From: Deltaproteobacteria bacterium
Lineage (GTDB): Bacteria; Myxococcota; Kuafuiibacteriia; Kuafuiibacteriales; Kuafuiibacteriaceae
Length of the DNA: 64,000 bases
Reading direction: 5' to 3'
NCBI GenBank assembly: GCA_016703535.1
Contig: JADJBV010000002.1
Location: 744,001 to 808,000 of the forward strand
The position numbers and the translations under genes were made by a program. The notes under the pieces are model-generated. The model was not told the DNA's origin, searched no databases, and worked only from the letters and a program-made list of their open reading frames with translations. Below are positions 1 to 8,731 of the stretch, piece by piece (the first letter of the stretch is position 1; every line of letters begins with the position of its first letter).

Positions 1-683
1 GGGCTTTGGGCGGGCGTCGCCGCCGCCATCATGATCGGCCTGCTCGGGGTGTTGGGCTTTCGAAAGCGCCTCCGGACCCACCGCCTGGGATCCTCGCGAC
101 CTGGGCCCGGCTCCACGCCTTGTTGGGTGGCCTGTTGTTTGGGGTGGTGCTCTTTCACTCGGGCTTTCAGGCCACCAGCGTCTTGACCGCCACCTTGCTT
201 GGCCTCTTGGCGACCTCCACCGCCGTCGGCTTGGGCGGGCAGCTGGCCTCCTTGTTGATCCCCCGGCTCTTGGCCCGCACCGAAGACGAGGCGCTTTTGC
301 CCGAAGACGTGGGCCCGCGGATCGAAGCCCTACTCCACTCCAACGAGGAGTTTTTGGCGGGCTTGGAAGCCAAGGTGAAAGAGCGGGTGGCGCGGCAGGC
401 GTCCCGTTTGGTCGAAGGGGGCACAACTTATCTGCGCCGCGGCACCAGCCCCCAGCAACTCCCCAAAGAGCTGGAGAAGCGGGCCAAGAAGTTTTCGCCG
501 CTCTCCGAGTCCGAACACGCGTTGTCGCTCCGGATCGCAGAAAACCTGGCTCGGGCGCGGCTGCTGCGGGTGCGCACCGCCTTCGAGATCATCTTGACCT
601 CCTGGCAGCCGATCCACCTGGTGTCGTCGGCGATGGCCATCATGTTGTTGATGGGGCACCTGATGACGGTGTTGCTCTGGTGA
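1..683 (+). CDS. Membrane protein next to multihaem cytochrome, 5' partial, apparent frameshift
   Basis: The reading frame in use from base 1 encodes a hydrophobic helix ending in a basic stop-transfer (GVLGFRKRLRTHRL). From about base 90 protein-like sequence continues in another frame (ILATWARLHALLGGLLFGVVLFHSGF) to the stop at 681-683. Going from one to the other skips two bases, which looks like a one-base deletion near 85-90. The body has a membrane helix (about bases 120-230), a soluble helical charged region and a C-terminal hydrophobic helix. Histidines in the helix (LH, FH) could be haem ligands, but this is a guess. The next gene starts 4 bp downstream, so the two are probably one operon and the protein likely partners the FHA-cytochrome. 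A sequencing error cannot be excluded. Function unknown. Confidence 0.6.
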   Translation, partial: ALGGRRRRHHDRPARGVGLSKAPPDPPPGILATWARLHALLGGLLFGVVLFHSGFQATSVLTATLLGLLATSTAVGLGGQLASLLIPRLLARTEDEALLPEDVGPRIEALLHSNEEFLAGLEAKVKERVARQASRLVEGGTTYLRRGTSPQQLPKELEKRAKKFSPLSESEHALSLRIAENLARARLLRVRTAFEIILTSWQPIHLVSSAMAIMLLMGHLMTVLLW

Positions 684-687
684 GCTG

Positions 688-2493
688 ATGTTCGTCCTGG
701 AGATCATCGCTGGGCCTTACAAGGGCCAAGCCGCCGCCTTGGTGTGGGGCGAAAAGTTGATCGTCGGGCGAGCCCCCGAGTGCCAACTTTGCCTGGCCGA
801 TCCCGGCGTGTCGGCGGCCCACGTCGAGGTCGCCTGGAACGACCAAGGATTTTCAGTCTTCGATCTGGGGTCGGCCAACGGTGCCTTCCTCAACGGTCAA
901 CGCCTGACCGCCCGGGCCACCTTCCGGGTGGGTGATCACTTGCAGGTGGGCGGCACCTTGATCGCGCTCAAGGACGTCGAGTTGGGCCGGGAGGAAGACG
1001 TCCAGATCCAGGAGCCAACCAAAACTGGGATCCTGAGCATCCAGTCTGGCTCCACCCAGGTGATGAAGCGGATCACCATCCCCAGCGCCAAAACGGGCGC
1101 GGCTGGCGGGAGCGCCGCGCAACAGCAGAAGACCATTTTGCCGACCGAAGGCCTCTTGGCCTTGGGCAAACAACGGACCCAGGTGGCTCAGAGCACCGCC
1201 GCGCGCCTGGCCGATCAAACCGTGGCGGGCGCCGCGACCCTAAAACAACGGGTTCAAGCTGCGCCCGAAGGGGCCAAGGCCCTGGTGCACCGGGACGAAC
1301 GTTTTGATCCCTTCTGGAGCCTCCCGATCACCATCGGGCGAGAACACGGCAGCGGCATCGTGCTCGATGATCTGGTGGTCAGCCTCCGCCACGCGGTGAT
1401 CGACTTCCGCGAAGGCCACTACCTGATCCGGGACGTCGGCAGCTCCAACGGGGTCTTCGTCAACGCCAAGCGAGTGGTCGAGCAACGTTTGGCCGACGGC
1501 GACGTCCTTTTGTTGGGGGCCCACACCATCTTGGTGGTTTTGGGGGAGCGGTGTTTGGGTCTGGAGGTCCAGCCGCCGCTGCTGGGCGACAAGGCCCCTC
1601 GTTCGGAGGTGTCGAGCACTCGACTGGGGCTGCTCGATCAACCACTGGCCGGTGAGGCGCCGAAGAAGAGGAAACGAAAGGCCGCCGAGCTGGTTTGGTA
1701 TGGGACCTCGGATCTGGAGCGGGGGGTCTATCGGGCCCGCAGCGCCTTAATCGCGTTGATCTTGGGCGTGGGCCTGACCTTCTGGATGTTGGCTCAAGGT
1801 GACTCTCACGTCTTGGCCGGCAGCCCCCTGTCGGCGGCCCACGAATCACCGGCGTTCCTGGAGCAACTAGAGGCCAACCACCTGGATCGCTGCACCGCCT
1901 GTCACGTCGGCGCGGGCCAGGTGTCGACGCTGAAGTGCCTCGACTGCCATCCCAACAACCGGCCCCTCGAGGAACACGCTCAAGAGGACGTTCCTTGCGC
2001 CGGGTGTCACCTGGAGCACCGAGGCGCCGACTATCGCCCAGCCTTGGCGGCCCTCCAGGCCTGCACCGAATGCCACGGTGAACCTCACCAAAGCCTAAAG
2101 CGCACCAAACCTCGTTTGGTCGCGACCTTTACGCTGGATGCCCCGGCGGATGTGCCCTTTCACCTGCATCATCAAGAACAAGGCATCGGCTGTTTGGCTT
2201 GCCACGGCAGCCAAGAGGCCAGCGTTCGCCGCGGCATCCGCGGGGCGTGTGGGCAGTGCCACGCCCCCGATCACCCGACCGCGGCCGAGTGTGGCCAGTG
2301 CCACCGGGCCCACCCGGATCGGGCGCCTTTGGTGTTGACCGCAACCCTGACCTTGACCGAAACGCCGCCCCCGCGGTTCGCGACCGAGGGGCTGCTCTAC
2401 ACCTTTGGTTTGTTGTTCGTGTCGTTCGTCGCGGCGGCGTTGTTGCCGCGACGAAGGGCGGCTCCCGAACGCGCGAACACCGCGGTGAGTTAA
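688..2493 (+). CDS. FHA-FHA-transmembrane-heptahaem cytochrome c protein
   Basis: 601 aa. FHA domain 1 covers about residues 5-95 (GRAPEC, SAAHVEV, GSANGAFLNG). A Gln/Thr-rich linker follows, then FHA domain 2 at about 205-290 (IGREHGSG, SLRHAVI, GSSNGVFVN). After a basic stretch (KKRKRK) there is a membrane helix at about 353-370. The C-terminal half has seven CxxCH haem motifs (CTACH, CLDCH, CAGCH, CTECH, CLACH, CGQCH, CGQCH) and a final hydrophobic helix ending in RRR. FHA domains read phosphothreonine inside the cell, while c-type haems are attached outside, so the topology implies a cytoplasmic phospho-sensor wired to a periplasmic electron-transfer module. The start is 4 bp after the previous stop. 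The architecture is clear; the redox partner and role are unknown. Confidence 0.88.
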   Translation: MFVLEIIAGPYKGQAAALVWGEKLIVGRAPECQLCLADPGVSAAHVEVAWNDQGFSVFDLGSANGAFLNGQRLTARATFRVGDHLQVGGTLIALKDVELGREEDVQIQEPTKTGILSIQSGSTQVMKRITIPSAKTGAAGGSAAQQQKTILPTEGLLALGKQRTQVAQSTAARLADQTVAGAATLKQRVQAAPEGAKALVHRDERFDPFWSLPITIGREHGSGIVLDDLVVSLRHAVIDFREGHYLIRDVGSSNGVFVNAKRVVEQRLADGDVLLLGAHTILVVLGERCLGLEVQPPLLGDKAPRSEVSSTRLGLLDQPLAGEAPKKRKRKAAELVWYGTSDLERGVYRARSALIALILGVGLTFWMLAQGDSHVLAGSPLSAAHESPAFLEQLEANHLDRCTACHVGAGQVSTLKCLDCHPNNRPLEEHAQEDVPCAGCHLEHRGADYRPALAALQACTECHGEPHQSLKRTKPRLVATFTLDAPADVPFHLHHQEQGIGCLACHGSQEASVRRGIRGACGQCHAPDHPTAAECGQCHRAHPDRAPLVLTATLTLTETPPPRFATEGLLYTFGLLFVSFVAAALLPRRRAAPERANTAVS

Positions 2494-2494
2494 C

Positions 2495-3022
2495 TCAGAT
2501 GGACCAGGCCCGGAAGCCGACCGATAGGGTCACGCCCCAACCGTAGTCAGGCATCTGCTGTTCGTGGGCGCGGCCCGCGGCGTAGCCGTTGCGCTGCCCG
2601 GCCAAATAACCTTGCAGATAAGAGCTGGCGTTGGAGGCGGCGTTGCCCAGCGCGTTCCACGCGCCGCAGGCGCAGGCGCCGTTGGCACCGTTGACCCGGG
2701 CCCGAACGAAGTTGTCGTCCCGGCCGCCGTCGGTCTTGACCTCCGCGTAGTTGCCGGTCAGCGCGTTGTAGTAGCTGACCTTGCCGTCTCGGCTGTTGGA
2801 GTCGGGCAACTCCATCCAACCCGGGCCCTGCAGGTTGACCCGATCGTCCTTGCCCAGGTTGTTGACGTCGACCGCGTTGCGCATGCCGCCGATGTCGAAG
2901 GTGTTGGCGCCCTTGTCACCGCGGAAGGAGACCGTGTTGCCGTAGCCGCCGACCGAGTTGTCGGTCCGGCCCCGAGTGTCGTGGATGGTCTGCCGCTGGA
3001 AGATGCCGTTTACGTTCGCCAC
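2495..3022 (-). CDS. Hypothetical Asn/Gly-rich protein
   Basis: 175 aa with no signal peptide or membrane helix. The N-terminal 70 residues are rich in Asn, Gly and Asp with a loose repetitive beta pattern (NSVGGYGNTVSF, ANTFDIGGMRNAVDV, DDRVNLQG), recalling parallel-beta or RTX-like surface repeats without being a clear match. The middle has an ACACGAW Cys pair and an Ala/Asn-rich segment, and the tail is aromatic. Its stop lies 1 bp from the stop of the convergent cytochrome gene. The upstream region (3023-3162) should hold its promoter. I do not recognise the family. Confidence 0.65.
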   Translation of the reverse strand: MANVNGIFQRQTIHDTRGRTDNSVGGYGNTVSFRGDKGANTFDIGGMRNAVDVNNLGKDDRVNLQGPGWMELPDSNSRDGKVSYYNALTGNYAEVKTDGGRDDNFVRARVNGANGACACGAWNALGNAASNASSYLQGYLAGQRNGYAAGRAHEQQMPDYGWGVTLSVGFRAWSI

Positions 3023-3162
3023 GATGCGCCTCCGTTACGCCCTCTTTTTCGGTGTCGCCTCGACCAGTGTTGCGTGTTCTCCAGGCCTCAAAGGGGAAAA
3101 AATCCAAGTCTTTGTAGTGGTTAGTGGGTGCGTGTATGTCGGCTAGATTACGTTAGCCTACA

Positions 3163-4896
3163 TCAGCCGACCCGGTTTTCCCGACCTTCCGTCCATCGGG
3201 ACAGGGTCTGGCGCAGGGTCTCGATGCTCACCGGCTTGGTCAGGTAGTCATCCATGCCCGCGGCCAAGGCGGTCTGGCGGTCGTCGGCCATGGCGTTGGC
3301 GGACAGGCCGATGATCGGCAGGTGCCGTCCCGACGGATCTTCGGCGATGCGGATCGCCTTGGCGACCTCGGGGCCGTCGATGTCGGGCAGTTGGTAGTCG
3401 AGGAACAACAAGGCGTACTGCTGCTCTTGGGCCCGGCTCACCGCGGTCTTGCCGTTGTCGACGATCTCGCAGCTGACCGACAGCCGTCGCAGCTGCTCCA
3501 AGATCACCCGTTGGTTGACCACGTTGTCTTCGCAGACCAACACCCGCAGCCCCGTCGCCAGTTGAGGTGAAGTGGTGGGATGCTCCACCTTGGTCAGCTC
3601 GCCCCGCCGAAGGTGCAGCAAGGTTCGGAACGTTGAGCCTTGGCCCACCACCGACTCGATCTCCAGTCCGCCGCCCATCGCGAAGGCGAGGCGCTTGACG
3701 ATCGCCAAACCCAGGCCGGTGCCGCCATGCCGGCGGGCCACGCTGGCGTCGGCTTGTTCGAAGGGTTCGCCCAACCGCGCCAGCCGATCGGCCGGGATGC
3801 CGGGCCCGGTGTCTTTTACCGTGATCACCACCTGATCATCGGCGCCGGAGCTCAACTGCACCTCGATGTGCCCCGCGTGGGTGAACTTGAGCGCGTTGCT
3901 GATCAGGTTCTGCACGATCTGTCGGACCCGCAGCTCGTCACCCACCACCACCGGGTGTTCGAGGCCTTGGGCATCGACCCGCAGCTCGACGCGCCCCAAG
4001 GCCAAGGGCCGGTTGAGCCGCACCACCTCTTCCACCAAGGCCGGGAGCAAGAAGGCCCGCTGCTCCAGTTCGACCTTGCCGGACTCCAAGCGGCTGTAGT
4101 CCAGCAGGTCACTCAAGAGGCCGAGCAGGGACTTGGCGGATCGATCCAGGAGCTCCAGGCGCTCGCGTTGCTCTCGATCCAGCGGCCCGGCGCCGATCTC
4201 ACCCGCCATCCCCAAGATGCTGTTCATCGGAGTGCGGATCTCGTGGCTGATCGAGGCCAAAAAATGGGTGCGGGCCGAGCTGGCGGCCCGGGCCTCGAGC
4301 TCCGCGATCCGCCGTTGTTGGTTCTCCAACGCCAGCTGCCGATTGCGGCGGGCCAATGTGCCGGTGACCCGGGTGGCCTCTCGGACGAAGTAGCTGGAGA
4401 ACAAGGTCAACAGGAAGATCGCCACCGAATAGTCGACGACGTCCAACCACAGGTACCCAGTGTCGACCGAGTGGTGAACGCCGAGGCCCGCCTGTTCCAC
4501 CACGGCTACGGCCAACAGCCCCAACACCGAGATGCCGCTCCAGGCCAAGCCGGCCCGCATCCCCAACATCGCCGCGCCCGCTGGGCCCAATACGGCAATG
4601 TAAGGGAGGCCGCCGTGATAGAAGCCGGGACCATCCAGGGCCGCGCCCAACACCACCAACCACCCAATCAACAACACGCCCTGGGCGGTGATGGGCGCGT
4701 GGCGTCGACGACGGGCCAACCGCGTGCCGGCGATCACCAGGAGCGCGCCGATCAGGCAATAGACCGCGACCTGGGTGCGACCCAGCCGGAAGTTCTCCTC
4801 GGTGTTGAAGAGGAGGGCCGCGGCCGTGGTCCACGCCACCTGACGGATCAGGCGGGGGCGAACTTGGCTCGCACCACGGGACGCAGCATCGGCCAC
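3163..4896 (-). CDS. Hybrid sensor histidine kinase with receiver domain
   Basis: 577 aa. The N-terminal ~170 residues form about five membrane helices, followed by a coiled coil (175-210). A HisKA domain carries phospho-acceptor His218 in SISHEIRTPMNS. A HATPase_c domain follows (N box around LISNALKF, G boxes DTGPGIP and GGTGLGLAIVK). The C-terminal receiver domain has the acidic pocket (VCEDN) and phospho-acceptor Asp in LDYQLPDIDG. No HPt domain is present, so phosphate must pass to a separate HPt/regulator or the receiver must act as an intramolecular brake. No periplasmic sensor domain is seen, so the signal is probably sensed in the membrane. It lies 64 bp downstream of the SDR gene on the same strand and may be co-transcribed. 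Confidence 0.92.
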   Translation of the reverse strand: MADAASRGASQVRPRLIRQVAWTTAAALLFNTEENFRLGRTQVAVYCLIGALLVIAGTRLARRRRHAPITAQGVLLIGWLVVLGAALDGPGFYHGGLPYIAVLGPAGAAMLGMRAGLAWSGISVLGLLAVAVVEQAGLGVHHSVDTGYLWLDVVDYSVAIFLLTLFSSYFVREATRVTGTLARRNRQLALENQQRRIAELEARAASSARTHFLASISHEIRTPMNSILGMAGEIGAGPLDREQRERLELLDRSAKSLLGLLSDLLDYSRLESGKVELEQRAFLLPALVEEVVRLNRPLALGRVELRVDAQGLEHPVVVGDELRVRQIVQNLISNALKFTHAGHIEVQLSSGADDQVVITVKDTGPGIPADRLARLGEPFEQADASVARRHGGTGLGLAIVKRLAFAMGGGLEIESVVGQGSTFRTLLHLRRGELTKVEHPTTSPQLATGLRVLVCEDNVVNQRVILEQLRRLSVSCEIVDNGKTAVSRAQEQQYALLFLDYQLPDIDGPEVAKAIRIAEDPSGRHLPIIGLSANAMADDRQTALAAGMDDYLTKPVSIETLRQTLSRWTEGRENRVG

Positions 4897-4960
4897 TTCC
4901 GTGGGAGTCGGCCGCTCGCCGGAGAACTCGAGGGGAGCACGGTCAAAACCTGGGCTCCAA

Positions 4961-5887
4961 TCAGCGCAAAGAGCGGAGGCCGTCTTGGATCGAGACGCGA
5001 GACCGCCACCCGAAGGTGCCCTTCAAGGCGTGGTTGCTGATCACGCAGGGGTACTTCAAGAAATTCAGCAGGTACGGCGGCAACATCTGCTTGAAGAGCC
5101 CCGCCACCCGCAAGTAACCCGAGGCGATCGTCGAAGGGATCGGGAGTTCTTTGGACCCGACCGTCTCGACCGAACGACGCCAAGGGAGTTCGCCGTCCCC
5201 GGCCACGTTGTACACGCCGATCGCCTTACCTTGAGCCACCGCCACCAACGCCGAGACCAGATCGTCTTGGTGGATGAACTGGGTCATCGGATCGAAGCCC
5301 ATCATCACCGGGACCCGCGGCCCCCGTAGGACGGTGCTGATCGCGTTTTCGATGTCAGGGCCGATGACGTTGGTGGGTCTCAGGACCGCGACGGGGCAGT
5401 TCTGGTGTTGGTACATCCAGCTGATGGCCTGGTTGTCGAGTTGGATGGCGTCCGCCAGCTGCGGAAAGTCGGCGCCGGCCCGCAGCGGCTCGTCCTCGAA
5501 GATCGGGATGTGGTTGTGGGGGTGGGCGCCGTAGATGTGGAAGGTGGAGAGCACCACCATCCGTTCGGCGCCATAACGCAGGCCCAGGTCCATCACCTTG
5601 CGGCTGCCGAGCACATTGAGATCGAAGCGCTTGTTGATCTGCTGCTTCAGGTTGCCGACCCGCCCGAGGTGCAACACGTGGGTCGGTGGGTGGCGCCGGA
5701 AGATGTCCTCGATCTTGGTCTTGTTGTAGTTGGCTTGGTACAGGTGCGAGGGGTGATCCAAGGCCCGGGCGACCGGTCGATAGTCGACGCCCACGATCTG
5801 GAACCCTTGTTGATAGAGGGCGGCGGCGGTCAGCCGAGCCAGGCCACCCGCGATGCCGGTGATCAGCGCAACCTTCTTGCGATCCAC
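4961..5887 (-). CDS. NAD-dependent epimerase/dehydratase-family (SDR) protein lacking YxxxK
   Basis: 308 aa extended-SDR Rossmann protein. The nucleotide-binding loop is TGIAGGLARLTA, with the acidic residue of beta-2 in GVDYRP, and VVLSTFHIYGAH matches the serine/threonine strand of the family. The expected Tyr-x-x-x-Lys pair is not seen: the equivalent region reads QLDNQAISW. It may be a catalytically altered or purely binding member. It starts 8 bp after the stop of the acyltransferase gene, so the two are surely co-transcribed, suggesting a lipid-linked substrate. NAD(P) binding is likely; the reaction is unknown. Confidence 0.83.
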   Translation of the reverse strand: MDRKKVALITGIAGGLARLTAAALYQQGFQIVGVDYRPVARALDHPSHLYQANYNKTKIEDIFRRHPPTHVLHLGRVGNLKQQINKRFDLNVLGSRKVMDLGLRYGAERMVVLSTFHIYGAHPHNHIPIFEDEPLRAGADFPQLADAIQLDNQAISWMYQHQNCPVAVLRPTNVIGPDIENAISTVLRGPRVPVMMGFDPMTQFIHQDDLVSALVAVAQGKAIGVYNVAGDGELPWRRSVETVGSKELPIPSTIASGYLRVAGLFKQMLPPYLLNFLKYPCVISNHALKGTFGWRSRVSIQDGLRSLR

Positions 5888-5895
5888 GTCGGCTC

Positions 5896-6735
5896 CTAAA
5901 ACACCGAAGGCCGGTTGGCCCGGCGTTCGTCGATCATGCTCTGGATCTTGTCTTTGACGACTTGGACCTTCTTGTCGATCGACTCGTCTTCGTCGTCGAA
6001 GGGGCCGGTGAAACGGAGCGGCTCACCGAAGTCGACGTAGAACTTGGTCGGCATCGGCAAAAAAGCCAAGGGGCCCAACACCGGCAAGAGCGCCGGGATC
6101 GGGAAGTACGGCATCCCCAAGGTGTCGGCGACCCGCTCGGCGTTGTGGATGCTGATGATCGACTCCTCGGCGCCCACCACCGACACCGGCACGATCGGCG
6201 TATTGGTTTGGAGCGCCAAGCGCATGAAGCCGCGCCCAAAGTTCTCCAGCTGGTACCGCTTCCACCAGGTCTTGCCGCTCCCCTTGGCGCCCTCGGGGAA
6301 GACCAAGATGGCGTTGTCCGACTCCAAGAGGTTGCGGCAGTTGATCGGATCACCGACCACCACGCCGGCCCGGCTGAAGAAGACGTTGACGAAGGGCAAG
6401 GACGGGAACCACCGCTCGGCCATGGCCCGCAAGAGGCGCGGAGGTTGGGCGCCCAAGAGGCAAGAGATGCCGACCACCAGGCCGTCGAAAGGCAACTGGC
6501 CCGAGTGGTTGGGCACGATCAACACCCGGCCGGGCGGCACGTTTTCGATCCCGGTGATCTGGGGCCGAAAGTAGCGGTAGGCCAGGTAACCAAAGCGGGC
6601 GAAGGCCTGGCTGTCTTTGGGGCTATAACCCCATTGGTCGTAGTCCGGGCTGCTTTGGGCCAACCGATCGAGAGCGTCGGTCAGCTCCCTTCCCCGCAGC
6701 GACTCGAAGAGCTCAGCGAACATCGAGGCGCGCAT
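5896..6735 (-). CDS. Lysophospholipid/glycerol acyltransferase family protein (PlsC-like)
   Basis: 279 aa. The acyltransferase block is visible as VPNHSGQLPFDG (His and Asp separated by six residues rather than the usual four of the HX4D motif), followed by FPEGAKGSGK, the phosphate-binding block. A later PxVPVSVVGAEES strand fits the PlsC fold. Known family role: acyl transfer to lysophosphatidate or another glycerolipid at the inner membrane. The longer His-Asp spacing occurs in a divergent NHSGxLPxD subgroup as I remember it, so the acceptor may not be lysophosphatidate. It heads a - strand operon with the SDR gene (8 bp gap) and possibly the hybrid kinase. Confidence 0.87.
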   Translation of the reverse strand: MRASMFAELFESLRGRELTDALDRLAQSSPDYDQWGYSPKDSQAFARFGYLAYRYFRPQITGIENVPPGRVLIVPNHSGQLPFDGLVVGISCLLGAQPPRLLRAMAERWFPSLPFVNVFFSRAGVVVGDPINCRNLLESDNAILVFPEGAKGSGKTWWKRYQLENFGRGFMRLALQTNTPIVPVSVVGAEESIISIHNAERVADTLGMPYFPIPALLPVLGPLAFLPMPTKFYVDFGEPLRFTGPFDDEDESIDKKVQVVKDKIQSMIDERRANRPSVF

Positions 6736-6769
6736 CCTGGCACGGCGCCCGGCCGAGGAGAAGCACGCA

Positions 6770-8650
6770 CTAGAGGGACTCCAGGTAGCGCTCCAGGGCC
6801 CGCATCTCGTCTTCGCTCAAGGCGCCGGTGTTGCCCATGACCCCGTAGCGCGACTGCTCGAGGACGGCCCGGAGGGTTGGGGCCGAACCGTCGTGCAGGT
6901 AGGGTGCGCTGGCGGCGACGCCGACCAGGCTGCGGGTCTTGACCTGCGCCATGCCAAACATCGGATAGAGCTGGTTGTCGGTCAGGCGAGGCCCGTTGTG
7001 GCAAGTGCCGCAGGCCACGTCGGGGCGCTCGAAGATCGCCTTGCCCCGCAGCACCTCAGGGTCGGTCGAGCCTTTGTGGGGGACGTCCACCTCCCGGGAT
7101 TGGTCGATGAAGACTTCGATGTCTTGGGCGATGTCGTTGCCGGCGCTGCCCCCCATCAAGCCGGTGATGGTCATCAGAGCGTCTTCGGCGACGGTCGCCC
7201 GATCTCCTTCCCAACGGACCGGGGCGGTGAGCGAGATCTTCCCCGCCAACGACGGGGTCTGGCGACCGCCGCGGGTGAAGTTCCAGGTCAGGCCGTCGTT
7301 GCGCCCCTCGAAGTGGCAGGTGGCGCAGCTCACCGAAGAGCCCGGCGTCGACATCGCGCTGTCGTTGGTCGTGAAGAAGAAGCGGCGGCCCCGTTGGGCG
7401 CGGGCGGACAAGGTGCTGGGCGGGAGGCCCTTGAGGAGCTTCGACTCCAGACGAGCGCCGATGTTGGTGACGACGTGCTCCGTCTCCACCGCGTCGACCA
7501 CCGAGATCCCGCGGTCGATCCCGCCGAAGATGAAGGCCTGATCGTCGTCGCCGAAGGCCACGCTCCTCGGGCCCGCCGGAGCGCGTACCAACACGTTCGG
7601 ACGAAATACCGTGACCGGGCCGAACCCGCCCGAGTTGTCTCCTCCTTCGAAGACCACGCTGGAAGGCGCGCTAGGCACCTCGAAGGGGACCGCCAAGACC
7701 ACATCAGCGCCCTCGATGGTGGCGAAGATCATCGCGCCGCTCGGGGACACGTTGACGCTCGCTACATACCCGACGGCGCTCGCGTCCGATCCCCGAGCGC
7801 TGATGGCGAGGCCCGCCTTGCCCTCCACCGGTCGCCCCGAGTCGTCGAGGTCCACCACGCCGATCGAGGGTTCAAAGCGTTTGGGGGCACCCGGTACCAT
7901 CGAGCCATATCCGGTCGACGATGGAGGCGGGAGCATACCCTCTGGAGGATCGACCTCTTCGATGGGCGTCTGATGATCGACCGACAACATCGGCACCACC
8001 AAAAGCGCTCCGTTGGGCGAAACCGACGGGTCGCCCGTCAGGCGGGTGGCGCGGTTGGTGTCGAAGGACAAAGGAGGCAGGGCGAGGGGCTCCGCGACGC
8101 CCTTCTCTAGATCGATGCGAGTCATGGTGCCGCGAAAGGCCGAGGCGACGTAAAGAGACTCACCGCTGGGGTGGATCGCCAACCATCGGGGTTCACCCAG
8201 AACCGACCAGCCGCGGGTGAAGGTGAAGGCGTCGGTCTCCAACTCGTCGACGCGCCCCGACAAGGAGGAGACGACGTAGAGGTGATCGCCGTCGGGATGG
8301 GTGACGACGCCGTAGGGCTCGGCGCCCACGCTGATCTTTCGATCCAAGCTGAGGGCCCCATCTCCGTCTTCGTTCAAGATCGCGATCGCCCGCTCACCCC
8401 GCAAGGTGACCACGATCCGATCGTCGTCGATCCGGGCCAGCCGGGTCGGGACCAGGCCTACAGCCAAGGCGTCGACGGTGCCGGCCTCGGGATCGATCTG
8501 GCTGATGGCGCCGTTGTCGGAGTCCGCGACGAACAACTTGGAACGATCGCTCGAGAGGATCATCGCCTGGCTTCCCGAGGGGCGAAGCTCGGAGCTCGAA
8601 CAAGCGAGGAGAAAGAAGGTGGAGACGCCAGGCATGAATATTCGTCGCAT
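6770..8650 (-). CDS. Lipoprotein: YVTN beta-propeller fused to dihaem cytochrome c peroxidase/MauG-like domain
   Basis: 626 aa. A signal peptide ends at a lipobox (FFLLACSS), predicting an anchored lipoprotein. Residues ~25-390 are propeller-like repeats (VTHPDGDHLYVVSSLSG, AIHPSGESLYVASAFRG). The C-terminal third has two haem c motifs, CATCH and CGTCH, with the spacing of cytochrome c peroxidase/MauG proteins and a possible distal Met ligand in PMFGMAQVKTRSL. Known relatives reduce peroxide or oxidise protein/small-molecule substrates in the periplasm; fusion to a propeller suggests substrate or partner docking. It is divergent from the outer-membrane protein at 8732, with an 81-bp shared promoter region. 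Confidence 0.87.
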   Translation of the reverse strand: MRRIFMPGVSTFFLLACSSSELRPSGSQAMILSSDRSKLFVADSDNGAISQIDPEAGTVDALAVGLVPTRLARIDDDRIVVTLRGERAIAILNEDGDGALSLDRKISVGAEPYGVVTHPDGDHLYVVSSLSGRVDELETDAFTFTRGWSVLGEPRWLAIHPSGESLYVASAFRGTMTRIDLEKGVAEPLALPPLSFDTNRATRLTGDPSVSPNGALLVVPMLSVDHQTPIEEVDPPEGMLPPPSSTGYGSMVPGAPKRFEPSIGVVDLDDSGRPVEGKAGLAISARGSDASAVGYVASVNVSPSGAMIFATIEGADVVLAVPFEVPSAPSSVVFEGGDNSGGFGPVTVFRPNVLVRAPAGPRSVAFGDDDQAFIFGGIDRGISVVDAVETEHVVTNIGARLESKLLKGLPPSTLSARAQRGRRFFFTTNDSAMSTPGSSVSCATCHFEGRNDGLTWNFTRGGRQTPSLAGKISLTAPVRWEGDRATVAEDALMTITGLMGGSAGNDIAQDIEVFIDQSREVDVPHKGSTDPEVLRGKAIFERPDVACGTCHNGPRLTDNQLYPMFGMAQVKTRSLVGVAASAPYLHDGSAPTLRAVLEQSRYGVMGNTGALSEDEMRALERYLESL

Positions 8651-8731
8651 AAGTAGAGTAGTGAGAACTCCTCAGCTCAATATACTCGAGGGGCCTGGTA
8701 TTCGGCGTCAACCTGGGGTCTCTTATTTCTA

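Noticed and set aside
3156..3163. Single GCCTACAT at the end of the hybrid kinase gene
   Set aside because: No second copy 20 bp away and not in a promoter; probably chance.
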